From the NCBI RefSeq assembly GCF_003333315.1, contig NZ_PSYR01000001.1:584501-648500 (forward strand): DNA of 64,000 nucleotides, read 5' to 3'. The position numbers and the translations under genes were made by a program. Under the pieces are notes generated by a model. The model had not been told where the DNA came from, did not search any database, and saw nothing but the letters and a program-made list of their open reading frames with translations. The DNA is from Acidiferrobacter thiooxydans (GTDB lineage Bacteria > Pseudomonadota > Gammaproteobacteria > Acidiferrobacterales > Acidiferrobacteraceae). Below, one piece after another: positions 1 to 8,686 of the stretch; position 1 is the first letter of the stretch, and every line of letters starts with the position of its first letter.

Positions 1-141
1 CCGGTGTACCTCGTATGCGGGCGGATCGACGACTCATTCGCGCCCGTTGCCGGACAGTTCGCGCGCTGTGCGAGCCTGCCGCCCGGCCGATCCGCGGCCC
101 AGGCCCTGACGGCCGCGGTAGCGGCCCTGCTTACTGCCTGA
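1..141 (+). CDS. C-terminal end of an unidentified protein (5' end outside the window)
   Basis: An open frame runs from the first base to a TGA at 139-141 and gives 46 residues. The visible part has a PVYLVCGRIDD stretch followed by an Ala/Leu-rich helix that ends AVAALLTA. The pattern (hydrophobic strand, Cys-Gly, then a PG and a C-terminal amphipathic helix) recalls the C-terminus of glycerate kinases of the GlxK/GarK type, but 46 residues are too few to assign it. It lies about 120 bp upstream of pilU on the same strand. Confidence 0.45.
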   Translation, partial: PVYLVCGRIDDSFAPVAGQFARCASLPPGRSAAQALTAAVAALLTA

Positions 142-261
142 ACCGACCCACCCCCTTTCCTTCCCGGGCTTTGCGGCTACGCTTAGACGAGGGCCGGGCA
201 GTCGTTCCCGACGACTCGCAGTCCGGCTTGCGCGCCGTTTCTTGAATGAAGTGAGGATGTC

Positions 262-1431
262 ATGACACCCGAACAAGCCACCGCCAGCCTGCACGGCCTG
301 CTGCGATTCATGTTGAGCAAGAAGGCTTCCGATCTGTTCCTATCCGTCGATTTTCCGCCCGCCATAAAGCTCGACGGCAAGATGACGCCGGCCGGCCAGC
401 AGCGCCTTACGCCGATCCATACTAAGGCATTCGCCCATGCCATCATGAACGACAAGCAGCGCCAGGAATTCGAGGCCGAAAAGGAATGCAATTTCGCGAT
501 AAGCCCGCCCGACATTGGCCGCTTTCGTGTCAACGTATTCGTTCAGCAGGGGCATGTGGGGTTGGTGCTGCGGACGATCACCAGCAAGATTCCGACGTTC
601 GATGACCTGAAGCTCCCCGCGGTGTTGCGTGATGTGTGTCTTACGAAGCGCGGCCTCGTGATCCTGGTCGGCGGCACCGGTTCCGGGAAATCGACCTCGC
701 TTGCGGCGATGATCGATTACCGCAATGAACACTCCCACGGCCATATCATCACTATCGAAGATCCGGTGGAGTACGTGCATCGCCACAAGAACTGCCTCAT
801 TACCCATCGCGAGGTCGGGGCCGACACGCATAACTGGTTCGCGGCGTTGAAGAACACGCTGCGCCAAGCCCCGGATGTGATTTTGATCGGCGAGATCCGG
901 GATCGCGAGACGATGGAGTATGCGATCGCCTTTGCCGAGACCGGGCACCTGTGCATGGCCACCCTGCACGCCAACAGCGCCAATCAGGCCCTGGACCGGA
1001 TCGTGAATTTTTTCCCCGAGGAACGGCGCAATCAGCTGTTGATGGACCTGTCGTTGAATGCGCGCGCCATCGTCTCCCAGCGGCTCATCCCGCGCGCCGA
1101 CGGACAGGGGCGTGCGGCGGCGGTCGAGGTCTTGCTCAATACGCCCCTGGTGGCGGATCTCATCTTCAAGGGCGAGGTCCATTCTTTGAAGGAGGTGATG
1201 GCGAAGTCACGCGAGCAGGGCATGCAGACCTTCGATCAGGCGTTGTTCGACCTCTACGAGAACGGCGCCATCAGCTATGAGGATGCGCTGCGCAATGCCG
1301 ATTCCGTCAACGAGCTGCGGCTTGCCATAAAGCTGCGTGGGAAGGGTGCCCCGGGCACGGCCCAGGGGTCCCCGGAATTTCGTGTGATGGCCGACCCCGA
1401 GCCCTCCGCCACGCTGACTGAGGCGGGTTAA
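262..1431 (+). CDS. pilU: Type IV pilus retraction ATPase, PilU type
   Basis: 389-residue secretion ATPase of the PilT/PilU family, the cytoplasmic motor that depolymerises type IV pili for twitching and DNA uptake. The Walker A loop GGTGSGKST is at residues 137-145. Downstream are an Asp box (ITIEDPVEYVH), the Walker B region (ILIGEIRDRETM) and the His box (ATLHANSANQALDRI). The run FFPEERRNQLLMDLSLNARA and the extended C-terminal tail favour PilU over PilT. No pilT is seen beside it, so the partner must lie elsewhere. The ATG start is preceded by GAGG at 253-256. The stop overlaps the end of the convergent CBS-domain gene by four bases. Confidence 0.9.
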   Translation: MTPEQATASLHGLLRFMLSKKASDLFLSVDFPPAIKLDGKMTPAGQQRLTPIHTKAFAHAIMNDKQRQEFEAEKECNFAISPPDIGRFRVNVFVQQGHVGLVLRTITSKIPTFDDLKLPAVLRDVCLTKRGLVILVGGTGSGKSTSLAAMIDYRNEHSHGHIITIEDPVEYVHRHKNCLITHREVGADTHNWFAALKNTLRQAPDVILIGEIRDRETMEYAIAFAETGHLCMATLHANSANQALDRIVNFFPEERRNQLLMDLSLNARAIVSQRLIPRADGQGRAAAVEVLLNTPLVADLIFKGEVHSLKEVMAKSREQGMQTFDQALFDLYENGAISYEDALRNADSVNELRLAIKLRGKGAPGTAQGSPEFRVMADPEPSATLTEAG

Positions 1432-1934
1432 GGGGATACGAGCCGCTTGTCCTGGACGTCGCCGAGCTGCGCATGTTCGTGACCGAACTCGCGATCGAAG
1501 GTCTCCTTGAAAATCGCCTTGTGGACGTCCCCGATGCTGAGGATGCCTACAAGGCGACCATGGTCGGCGACCGGGATACGGCGGATCTTGTGCGCGAACA
1601 TGACCGATACCGCGCGCAGTATGGGGTCCGTCGGGGCCACCGTGAACACGCGTTTGCTCATGAGGCTGTCGACATGCAGGTTCAGCACGTCGCGGTATTC
1701 AGCCTCCAGTTCCTCGAAGTGCGGTGTCTGGGCGAGCCGCAAGGCCTCGTCGACCTTAGGGTACATGGCTCGCAAGACGTCCTTTTCGGAAATCACACCG
1801 ACGATCGCGCCGTCGTCATTCACGACCGGTAGGCCGCTGATGCGATGAAAGCACATCAAAATCGCCACGTCGCGAATACGCGTATCGCCGCGCGCGGTCC
1901 GAACATTGGTGGTCATTACGTCTTTGACTAACAT
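1428..1934 (-). CDS. CBS-domain pair protein
   Basis: 168 residues made almost entirely of two CBS domains. The first (about residues 1-65) begins MLVKDVMTTNVRTA and contains HRISGLPVVNDDG and VGVISEKDVLRA. The second (about 85-150) contains SLMSKRVFTVAPTDPI and RRIPVADHGRLVGILSIGDV. Such stand-alone CBS pairs bind adenosine nucleotides and act as energy-sensing regulators of other proteins; no attached enzyme or transporter domain is present, so the target is unknown. It is convergent with pilU, with a 4-bp overlap of the two stop regions. Confidence 0.85.
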   Translation of the reverse strand: MLVKDVMTTNVRTARGDTRIRDVAILMCFHRISGLPVVNDDGAIVGVISEKDVLRAMYPKVDEALRLAQTPHFEELEAEYRDVLNLHVDSLMSKRVFTVAPTDPILRAVSVMFAHKIRRIPVADHGRLVGILSIGDVHKAIFKETFDREFGHEHAQLGDVQDKRLVSP

Positions 1935-1978
1935 AGCGCCTCTCCGTGCCTACCCCGGTTTTCCGGGAAGGTGGTTGG

Positions 1979-2863
1979 TTAATGCCCGATCTCGGCCAGC
2001 AGCTGTGCCATCATGCGTTGCGCCTGACCCAGATAGCCCCCGCCTGCGAGGTTCAGGTGGTTCAGTACATGGTACAGATTGTAGAGCGTTTTGCGCACTT
2101 GGTACCCGTTCTCGAGCGGAGCGGCCTCGTTATAGGCCGCGTAGAACTCTGGAGAAAACCCGCCAAAGAGCTCGGTCATGGCGAGGTCGGCCTCCCGGTC
2201 CCCATAATACACCGCCGGATCGAAGACGATGGGGCGCTCGTCGTTGGCAAGACAATTGCCTGACCAGAGATCCCCATGGAGAAGGCTCGGGGTCGGTTTG
2301 TGGTTCTCCAGCAGTACCGGTACCGCCTCGGCCACCTTGTGGCCAAGCTCCTGAAGGGCGCCATCGTGGCCGTTGCTGCGGGCGAGGTCGAGCTGAAAAA
2401 GGATGCGGCGGTCGCGAAAAAACGCCGCCCAGTCGGCGTGCGGCGTGTTGATCTGCGGCGTGGTCCCTATGGTGTTGTCACGGTACCAGCCGAAGTAGGG
2501 CGAGTGGCGGGCATGCAGGGCCGCCAGCGTATGGCCCAGCTCGATATCATCCGACCGGGTACGCGCGGACAGTTCGAAATAGTTCAGGACAAGATAGGAG
2601 ATCTCGTCGGTAGCGCCCCAGCAGACCGGCCTGGCGACGCGCACGGTGAGGGTGTTGGCGATTTCATGGAGTCCCAGGGCCTCGGCGCGAAACATCTCGA
2701 TAAAACCCGGGGCATTGTGTTTGACGAAGTACGACTCTGTGTCGTCGCTTAGTATCGTCGTGTGATTCAGGGCCGACACATGCGCCTCGCGGATCACGCG
2801 CGCCATGAAGGGCTTGCCCGTCACCTGCGATATTTGCTGGGCTATGGCACCCCAACTGACCAT
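1979..2863 (-). CDS. Fructosamine kinase / ketosamine-3-kinase family protein
   Basis: 294 residues, the usual length for the fructosamine-kinase family (YniA-like), which phosphorylates sugar adducts on protein lysines so that they fall off (deglycation). The catalytic signature HGDLWSGNCLAND is near residue 195, followed by the metal-binding IVFDPAVYYGDREADLAMTE. The N-terminal lobe has the DTESYFVKHN nucleotide-anchor region. The gene is transcribed toward the CBS-domain gene with a 44-bp gap and may share a transcript with it. Substrate is inferred from family only. Confidence 0.85.
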   Translation of the reverse strand: MVSWGAIAQQISQVTGKPFMARVIREAHVSALNHTTILSDDTESYFVKHNAPGFIEMFRAEALGLHEIANTLTVRVARPVCWGATDEISYLVLNYFELSARTRSDDIELGHTLAALHARHSPYFGWYRDNTIGTTPQINTPHADWAAFFRDRRILFQLDLARSNGHDGALQELGHKVAEAVPVLLENHKPTPSLLHGDLWSGNCLANDERPIVFDPAVYYGDREADLAMTELFGGFSPEFYAAYNEAAPLENGYQVRKTLYNLYHVLNHLNLAGGGYLGQAQRMMAQLLAEIGH

Positions 2864-3154
2864 GACGACTCCCGGTGTTTCGCTTTCTATCCCCGTGCTC
2901 GGTCCCTATCTTACGGCCTTGAGGTTTATATTCAATGGCCTGACCCCCTTTGAGCGCATGGCTAGGTCTGTTCGCCGCTTGCGCTACGCCTCCCGATCGG
3001 GATTATACCAAGCTTGTGTAGTGCGTATACCAAAGATCCGATGTTGGCGGCAGGCATCATGGAAGTCGTTGTCGGGCATGGCAAACGCGCGATTTGTGTG
3101 GCAAAACGGTGTTTTGGCGCAGTCCAACCTTCAAGGAGAGGTCGTTCGTCGTAA

Positions 3155-3466
3155 ATGCTCACCACACAACATTCCGATCTCGTTTGGCTCGGGAAGAGCA
3201 AGATTCCCATAACCGTGCGCTTGGTGCCGATACGGCAGCGGGGTGGGATCTGGTATCGCATGCTCATCGAGCCGCAGGGGACGAACCAGGGGGCCCTCCT
3301 CTTGAATCGTAATGGCAAGCCGCGCTCGTGGAGGGATCTGAGTGCGGCGGTGCGGTTTGTATCCCGGACACTACGGCACGTTCGTTCGGTGACGGTCGAG
3401 GTGGCGAGCGATGCCGCGATCCGCGATAGGGACGAGGCCGACGGGGCGTATGATGCGGATAGGTGA
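3155..3466 (+). CDS. Small protein of unknown function
   Basis: 103 residues starting at an ATG with AAGGAGAG at 3133-3140, a somewhat long spacing of about 14 bases. The first 85 residues look protein-like, with alternating hydrophobic positions (SKIPITVRLVPIRQRGGIWYRMLIE) and then LNRNGKPRSWRDLSAAVRFV. The C-terminus is charged and low in complexity. There is no signal peptide, membrane segment or recognised domain. It stands alone between two minus-strand genes. Confidence 0.45.
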   Translation: MLTTQHSDLVWLGKSKIPITVRLVPIRQRGGIWYRMLIEPQGTNQGALLLNRNGKPRSWRDLSAAVRFVSRTLRHVRSVTVEVASDAAIRDRDEADGAYDADR

Positions 3467-3542
3467 GGTGTGCGGGTCGGGGCCGGTGCGAGGTCCGTGG
3501 GCGCACGATGGCCATCGCCCCGCCGCGTGGCGCGATCCTTTG

Positions 3543-3586
3543 CGCCTCTCGGGGCCGGTTGAAATGACCGCCGCCCCCGAGAGGCG
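3543..3586. repeat. 12-bp perfect inverted repeat
   Basis: CGCCTCTCGGGG at 3543-3554 pairs exactly with CCCCGAGAGGCG at 3575-3586 around a 20-base loop. It lies downstream of the HU gene, which reads leftward, and downstream of the small orphan gene, which reads rightward. There is no clear T-run, so a terminator role is tentative. Its right arm shares three bases (3584-3586) with the next inverted repeat, so the two stems cannot both form completely. Confidence 0.5.
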
Positions 3587-3619
3587 AGGACGGCCGGCAT
3601 GGGCGCCGTCCGTCCTCGC
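3584..3619 (-). terminator. Stem-loop just downstream of the HU gene
   Basis: GCGAGGACGG at 3584-3593 pairs perfectly with CCGTCCTCGC at 3610-3619, 13 bases beyond the stop codon of the leftward-reading HU gene. A 10-bp GC-rich stem so close to the stop fits a transcript end or 3'-stabilising hairpin. The U-tract of a classical intrinsic terminator is absent. Confidence 0.45.
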
Positions 3620-3632
3620 CGCCCTCCGGACT

Positions 3633-3971
3633 TTAGAAAATCCCCTTCAGGGTCTTCAGCGGCTGAATTTTGATCACATTGCGCGCGGGCTTGGCCTTGA
3701 AGACCATCTCTTCCTTCGTGAAGGGATTGATCCCCTTGCGCGCGCGCGTGGCCGGCTTGCGGACCACCTTGATCTTCATGAGGCCCGCCACGTTGAATAC
3801 CCCCGGTCCTCCCTTGATATCGCGCTTTATGACGGTGACCAGTTCGTCGAATACCGCGCTGACCTCCTTGCGCTTCAGGTTCGTTTTGTCCGCCAAGTGG
3901 GACAAGAGCTCCGACTTCGACATCGGTTTCTTGGTCGCTTTTTTGCTTGGGGCCTTGTTTTTCGTTGCCAT
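3633..3971 (-). CDS. HU/IHF-family DNA-binding protein with a lysine-rich N-terminal tail
   Basis: 112 residues. Residues 1-17 are a basic tail (ATKNKAPSKKATKKPMSK). The HU fold starts at SKSELLSHLADKTNLKRKEV. The DNA-binding arm region is present in altered form (VRKPATRARKGINPFTKEEM), with the family's R-x-G-x-NP-x-T motif as RKGINPFTKE. The C-terminus KPARNVIKIQPLKTLKGIF is longer than in E. coli HU (90 residues). It is expected to bend and compact DNA in the nucleoid. It is divergently arranged from the FmdB gene, with about 200 bp between them. Confidence 0.88.
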   Translation of the reverse strand: MATKNKAPSKKATKKPMSKSELLSHLADKTNLKRKEVSAVFDELVTVIKRDIKGGPGVFNVAGLMKIKVVRKPATRARKGINPFTKEEMVFKAKPARNVIKIQPLKTLKGIF

Positions 3972-4095
3972 GAGTGTCCTATTTGATGGTTGGGAACAAC
4001 GCCGTTAACTTAGCATAAAAAATCCCCAGGGGAAGGCGTTTTGCGTGTTTTTCCCGGGTTTGCGCGTATGATGTGCCGGGTACCGCGGTTTTCGC

Positions 4096-4101
4096 TATAC
4101 T
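4096..4101 (+). promoter_or_regulatory. Possible -10 box upstream of the fmdB-aspS operon
   Basis: TATACT at 4096-4101 matches five of six bases of the sigma-70 -10 consensus and lies 70 bp before the FmdB start in the only long gap of this part of the window. No good -35 is found at 16-18 bp, so the call is weak. Confidence 0.3.
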
Positions 4102-4171
4102 ACTGCTGTTGATTTCTTCCGTCTCCGGCCCCATATCATGGGTGTTGGGCTAACGGTTTTTGCGAGGTTTT

Positions 4172-4438
4172 ATGCCAATCTACGAGTATGTTTGTGATGC
4201 CTGCGGCCAGCATGCCGAGATTATGCAAAAGATAGGGGAAGTGGCCACCGAGTGCCCGGCCTGCCACAAGCCGGCCCTGAAAAAGCGCATTTCGGCGCCG
4301 GGTTTTCAGCTGAAGGGGTCGGGGTGGTATGCGACGGACTTTCGCGACAAGGGCAAGCCCAAGGGCGACGACAAGGCCAAAGACGAGGCCGCGGCCCCGG
4401 CGGCGGCGTGTGCGGGGGGCGGCTGCGGCTGCCATTGA
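4172..4438 (+). CDS. FmdB-family zinc-ribbon protein
   Basis: 88 residues beginning MPIYEYVCDACG, the classic FmdB start. This fixes the ATG at 4172 rather than an in-frame ATG 12 bases upstream. Two CxxC pairs (CDAC and CPAC) form a zinc ribbon. The GSGWYATDF segment and the Cys-rich C-terminus (GGGCGCH) are also typical of the family. Its function is unproven; in many proteobacteria it sits directly before a DUF502 gene and aspS, as it does here. The next gene starts right after the stop. Confidence 0.88.
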   Translation: MPIYEYVCDACGQHAEIMQKIGEVATECPACHKPALKKRISAPGFQLKGSGWYATDFRDKGKPKGDDKAKDEAAAPAAACAGGGCGCH

Positions 4439-5080
4439 ATGGGGCGGTTGCGGCGGTATCTGACGGCCGGGCTCCTCGTTTGGGTGCCGCTCGGGGTCAC
4501 GTTTCTGGCGGTCGAGTCGCTCATTGATTTCGCCAATCGTCTGTTGGGGGTGTTGCCGGCGGATATGCAGCCGGGGCACTGGCTGGGCCGTGACATCCCG
4601 GGTCTTGGCGTGCTGCTCGTGTTGGTCGCGGTCATGGCGACCGGGGTGGTGGCCGCCAACGTCATAGGCCAGTGGTTGCTGGCGGTCGGCGAGGCGCTGC
4701 TTGCGCGCATCCCGTTGGTGCGATCGGTGTATTCCAGCGTAAAGCAGCTCCTGGAATCGCTCATGTCCGGGAGCGGGAACTCGTTTCGCACTGTCGTGCT
4801 CGTACCCTATCCGCACCCCGGGAGCTGGACGCTCGCGTTTCTGACCGGCGAGGGCCTGCCCGAGGCCGCCGCGCTGTTAGGTACTGAGCTCGTAAGCGTG
4901 TTCGTGCCGGCGACCCCCAATCCCACCTCGGGCTTCTTTCTCATGGTCCCGAGAAAGGACATCGTGGAGTTGCGCATGAGTGTCGACGAGGGCTTGCGCA
5001 TGATCCTCTCCATGGGTATGGTCGTTCCCGGCCTTCCGAGGAAGGACGCCGCCCCGGCGTCCAAGAGGGCGACGGCCTAG
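4439..5080 (+). CDS. DUF502-family membrane protein
   Basis: 213 residues with an N-terminal membrane hairpin: one helix at about residues 8-30 (GLLVWVPLGVTFLAVESLI) and a second at about 55-82 (GVLLVLVAVMATGVVAAN). A soluble domain follows, with the family segments PLVRSVYSSVKQLLE and FVPATPNPTSGFF. The family is found next to aspS in many gammaproteobacteria and its function is unknown. The ATG follows the FmdB stop codon directly, and aspS follows after 7 bp, so the three are probably one operon. Confidence 0.85.
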   Translation: MGRLRRYLTAGLLVWVPLGVTFLAVESLIDFANRLLGVLPADMQPGHWLGRDIPGLGVLLVLVAVMATGVVAANVIGQWLLAVGEALLARIPLVRSVYSSVKQLLESLMSGSGNSFRTVVLVPYPHPGSWTLAFLTGEGLPEAAALLGTELVSVFVPATPNPTSGFFLMVPRKDIVELRMSVDEGLRMILSMGMVVPGLPRKDAAPASKRATA

Positions 5081-5087
5081 GGTCCCT

Positions 5088-6857
5088 ATGCGTACACATT
5101 TGAGTCGAGAATTGCCTGCGCTCGGAGCTGGCGCGGCGGTGGTGGTCTGCGGCTGGGTGCAGCGCCGGCGCGATCATGGCGGCATCCTGTTTGTGGATCT
5201 CCGGGACCGCGGCGGCCTCGTCCAGGTGGTCTTCGATCCCGCCCGCCCGGAGGTTTTTGCGCGCGCCGAGGAGTTGCGTAGCGAGTACGTACTGGAGGTC
5301 AGCGGGATCTTGCGGCAACGTCCGGCCGGGACCGAGAATCCGGCACTGCCAACCGGGGCCTTCGAAATCGACGCCACCGGGCTTGTGATCCTGAATACCG
5401 CCGATGCCTTGCCGTTTCCATTAGACGAGCCCGACATCGGCGAGGCCGTGCGCCTCAAGTATCGCTACCTCGACCTGCGGCGCGCGGTCATGCGCGACAA
5501 TTTCCATCTGCGCCATCGCCTGATTCGCACCGCACGCCGCTATCTCGAGGATCATGACTTCCTGGAGATCGAGACCCCCATGTTGACGCGCTCCACCCCG
5601 GAAGGCGCGCGCGACTATCTCGTGCCGAGCCGTACCCACCCGGGGCACTTTTTTGCGCTGCCGCAGTCGCCGCAGCTCTTCAAGCAGATACTGATGGTGG
5701 CGGGCTTCGAGCGCTACTATCAGGTGACGCGTTGTTTCCGTGACGAGGATCTGCGCGCCGACCGCCAGCCGGAATTTACGCAGCTTGATATCGAGACCTC
5801 GTTTCTCGACGGGCAGGCCATCCTCGGGCTCATGGAGGGGCTCGTCAAGGCGGTGTTTCGCGAGACGATCGGAGTGGATATCCCGATACCCCTGCCGCGG
5901 CTTACGTTCGACGAAGCACAGCAGCGTTTTGGCAGTGACAAGCCGGATCTTCGCAATCCTCTTGAGTTTGTGGAAATATCGGATCTTGTGCGCGACGTCG
6001 AATTCAAGGTGTTTGCCGCCGCCGCTCAGGATCCGAAGGCGCGGGTCGTCGCCATGCGCGTACCTGGCGGGGCGGATCTGTCGCGCAAGGCGTTGGATGA
6101 CTATGCGGCATTCGTGGCGGGATATGGCGCCAAGGGGCTTGCCTACATTAAGGTGAACGATCCGGTTGCAGAAAACGGCCTGCAGTCGCCGATCCTGAAA
6201 TTCCTGGGTGTTGCCGTGGTGCGCGAGATCCTGGCGCGTACGAAGGCGCAGGCAGGCGACCTATTGTTCTTCGGGGCCGATAGCGCGCGCGTCGTGAATG
6301 AGGCGATGGGCGCCTTGCGCCTGCGCGTCGGGTCCGATCGCGGGCTGGTGGCGGAGGGCTGGCAACTCTTGTGGGTGGTGGATTTCCCCCTGCTCGAATA
6401 CGATGAGGAGCATAGGCGCTTTCAGGCGATGCATCATCCATTCACCGCCCCGCGGTCCGATGACTTAAGTTATCTCCTGACCGATCCGGGGCGGGTACGC
6501 GCGCGCGCCTATGATCTCGTGCTAAACGGCACGGAGGTGGGCGGCGGCTCGATCCGTATTCACGAACCTAGACTGCAGGAGCAGGTCTTCGGGGTGCTGG
6601 GGATCGACGCGGCCACGGCGCGCGAAAAATTCGGGTTCCTGCTCGACGCCCTGCGCTTTGGGGCACCCCCTCACGGCGGGCTCGCGTTCGGGGTCGATCG
6701 TCTGTGCGCGCTGCTGGCGGGCGCCGAGTCGATCCGCGATGTCATTGCCTTCCCCAAGACCCAGAAGGCGACCTGCCCCCTGACCGAGGCCCCGTCGACG
6801 GTCTCCGCCCAGCAGCTCGCGGACCTGGCGCTTTTGAGCACCGCCCCGCGGGTCTGA
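5088..6857 (+). CDS. aspS: Aspartyl-tRNA synthetase
   Basis: 589 residues, normal for the bacterial type, which has an insertion domain. An N-terminal OB-fold binds the anticodon (GWVQRRRDHGGILFVDLRDR). Class II motif 2 is visible as FRDEDLRADRQPEFTQLD and motif 3 as GLAFGVDRLCALLAG, followed by SIRDVIAFPKTQ. The enzyme charges tRNA-Asp in the cytoplasm. Whether it also charges tRNA-Asn cannot be decided from the window, because asnS or gatCAB are not in view. It follows the DUF502 gene by 7 bp and precedes nudB by one base. Confidence 0.97.
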   Translation: MRTHLSRELPALGAGAAVVVCGWVQRRRDHGGILFVDLRDRGGLVQVVFDPARPEVFARAEELRSEYVLEVSGILRQRPAGTENPALPTGAFEIDATGLVILNTADALPFPLDEPDIGEAVRLKYRYLDLRRAVMRDNFHLRHRLIRTARRYLEDHDFLEIETPMLTRSTPEGARDYLVPSRTHPGHFFALPQSPQLFKQILMVAGFERYYQVTRCFRDEDLRADRQPEFTQLDIETSFLDGQAILGLMEGLVKAVFRETIGVDIPIPLPRLTFDEAQQRFGSDKPDLRNPLEFVEISDLVRDVEFKVFAAAAQDPKARVVAMRVPGGADLSRKALDDYAAFVAGYGAKGLAYIKVNDPVAENGLQSPILKFLGVAVVREILARTKAQAGDLLFFGADSARVVNEAMGALRLRVGSDRGLVAEGWQLLWVVDFPLLEYDEEHRRFQAMHHPFTAPRSDDLSYLLTDPGRVRARAYDLVLNGTEVGGGSIRIHEPRLQEQVFGVLGIDAATAREKFGFLLDALRFGAPPHGGLAFGVDRLCALLAGAESIRDVIAFPKTQKATCPLTEAPSTVSAQQLADLALLSTAPRV

Positions 6858-6858
6858 T

Positions 6859-7329
6859 ATGGCCGGCGGCGGGCCATCATCTTTCAAGCGACCGGAATCG
6901 GTCCTGGTGGTGATCTTTACCACCCCGGGCGAGGTGCTGTTGTTGCGCCGGGCCGACCATGTCGAGTTCTGGCAGTCGGTGACCGGCAGCCTTGAGTGGT
7001 GTGAGGAGGACCGGCTCGCGACGGCCTGCCGGGAGCTCTTTGAGGAGACCGGTATCGTGGCCGAGACCGGCTGGCGCGATTGGGAGGTGAGTCACCGCTA
7101 TGAGATCTTCCCGCAATGGCGGCATCGCTATCGTCCGGGTACCCTGCACAATACCGAGCACGTCTTTTCGCTGGAGCTGCCGGGGCGGGTGCCGGTGGCG
7201 CTCCGGCCCGCTGAGCATGTGGCCTACGAATGGCTCGCGTGGCCGGCGGCCGTGGCGCGCGTGACCTCGGCGAGCAACCGCTGGGCCCTGGAGGCCCTGG
7301 GTCGTGAGCGGGGATTCCTGCCCTCCTAA
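6859..7329 (+). CDS. nudB: Dihydroneopterin triphosphate diphosphatase (Nudix hydrolase)
   Basis: 156-residue Nudix protein. The Nudix box is GSLEWCEEDRLATACRELFEETGI, matching G-x5-E-x7-REUxEExGU. Flanking segments FWQSVTGSLEW and NTEHVFSLELPGRVPVAL fit NudB/FolQ, which removes pyrophosphate from dihydroneopterin triphosphate in folate synthesis. Its position between aspS and yebC-ruvC is the conserved gammaproteobacterial order. Its end overlaps the next gene by 26 bp. Confidence 0.88.
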   Translation: MAGGGPSSFKRPESVLVVIFTTPGEVLLLRRADHVEFWQSVTGSLEWCEEDRLATACRELFEETGIVAETGWRDWEVSHRYEIFPQWRHRYRPGTLHNTEHVFSLELPGRVPVALRPAEHVAYEWLAWPAAVARVTSASNRWALEALGRERGFLPS

Positions 7330-7930
7330 CGAAAAAGTGGTGCTGGTGCCCGGTTTGTGGTTTGGTCGGCCGGCGCTCTGGTTGCTGGCATGGCGGCTGC
7401 GCCGCCATGGTCTGCGCGCGATCCTCTACCGATATGACGCACGGAGCGCGGCGTTGCCGGCGGCGCGTGAGGCGCTGGCGCATTTGATGGCCGTGAGCGG
7501 CGCTCATTATGTCGTCGGCTACAGCCTCGGAGGCATCGTAGTCGCGGATTTTTGTCGGTATCATCCGCGGGCCTATGAGCGCGCCGTGGTCCTGGGTGCG
7601 CCCTTTCGGGGGAGCCGCGCGGCGCGGCGGCTCTACCGTTGTCCGGCCGTGCGCGGATTGTTCGGGGTCGCGGCCCCAGTCCTGGTCCACGGCCTGCGGC
7701 TCGGTGCGATACCGCGGTTTGGTGTAGTGACCGGTCTCAAACCATACGGTTTGGCGCGATGTTTGTTGGCGGGAGGGGCACACGACGGTGTCCTTCGGGC
7801 ATGCGAGACCCGTTTACGGGGCGCACGCGATGCGGTAGCGTTGCCGCTGTCGCATGCGGGCCTTGTCATGAGTCGTGTGAGCGCGCGCGTCATCGGCACC
7901 TATCTTGCGTGCGGGCGCTTTGGGGATTGA
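7304..7930 (+). CDS. Alpha/beta-hydrolase fold protein
   Basis: 208 residues from a GTG at 7304. The nucleophile elbow GYSLGG is near residue 68, and the N-terminal strand VVLVPGLWFGRPALW forms the oxyanion-hole region, as in small esterases and lipases. The C-terminal catalytic His is probably in LSHAGLVMS. There is no signal peptide, so it is predicted cytoplasmic. The substrate is unknown. It is coupled by overlap to nudB and is followed 12 bp later by yebC. Confidence 0.7.
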   Translation: MSGDSCPPNEKVVLVPGLWFGRPALWLLAWRLRRHGLRAILYRYDARSAALPAAREALAHLMAVSGAHYVVGYSLGGIVVADFCRYHPRAYERAVVLGAPFRGSRAARRLYRCPAVRGLFGVAAPVLVHGLRLGAIPRFGVVTGLKPYGLARCLLAGGAHDGVLRACETRLRGARDAVALPLSHAGLVMSRVSARVIGTYLACGRFGD

Positions 7931-7942
7931 GGGGATAAGTGT

Positions 7943-8674
7943 ATGGCCGGGCATAGCAAATGGGCCAATATTCGGTTTCGCAAGGGCGTTCAGGACGCCA
8001 AGCGCGGCAAGATCTTCACGAAGGCGATCCGCGAGATCACGATAGCCGCGCGCGTAGGCGGTGGTGACGTATCCCACAACCCGCGGCTGCGGCTTGCGAT
8101 CGATCGGGCGTTAGGGCAAAACATGCCCAAGGACAATATCGAGCGCGCCATAAAGCGTGGCACGGGCGAACTGGAGGGTGCCCATTACGAGGAGATCCAG
8201 TACGAGGGTTACGGACCGGCCGGCGCTGCGGTGCTGGTGGCATGTACCACGGACAACCGCAATCGGACGGCAGGCGAGGTGCGGCACGCATTCAGCAAGC
8301 ACGGCGGGAACCTGGGAACGGAGGGGTCGGTCGCCTATCTGTTCGAAAAGCGCGGCGTGCTAATGTTTGCGGATGGCGACGAGGAGGCCTTGCTGGAGGC
8401 CGCGCTGGAGGCCGGTGCGGACGATATCGCGGCGGTGCCGGGCGAGGGGGTCGAGGTGCTGACCGCGCCCGACAAGATGATGAGCGTCCGCGAAGGGCTC
8501 GTGCAGCGTGGCCTTACACCGTCTTCGGTGGAAATCGTCATCCGGCCGCTCACCGATGTGGTGCTGGCCGGCGAGGATGCGGAGCGGGTGATGAAGCTTC
8601 TGGAGGCGCTGGAGGACCTTGATGATGTCCAGACGGTCTATACCAACGCCACCTTCATGGAGGAATCGGCATAA
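7943..8674 (+). CDS. yebC: YebC/PmpR-family protein (translation factor / regulator)
   Basis: 243 residues beginning [18 protein letters not shown], the invariant start of the family. [20 protein letters not shown] and [18 protein letters not shown] follow, and the C-terminus is [12 protein letters not shown]. Family members have been described as DNA-binding regulators and, more recently, as factors that relieve ribosome stalling. Position directly upstream of ruvC is highly conserved and is probably one operon here. Confidence 0.95.
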   Translation: MAGHSKWANIRFRKGVQDAKRGKIFTKAIREITIAARVGGGDVSHNPRLRLAIDRALGQNMPKDNIERAIKRGTGELEGAHYEEIQYEGYGPAGAAVLVACTTDNRNRTAGEVRHAFSKHGGNLGTEGSVAYLFEKRGVLMFADGDEEALLEAALEAGADDIAAVPGEGVEVLTAPDKMMSVREGLVQRGLTPSSVEIVIRPLTDVVLAGEDAERVMKLLEALEDLDDVQTVYTNATFMEESA

Positions 8675-8686
8675 GGGGGGCGCGTG

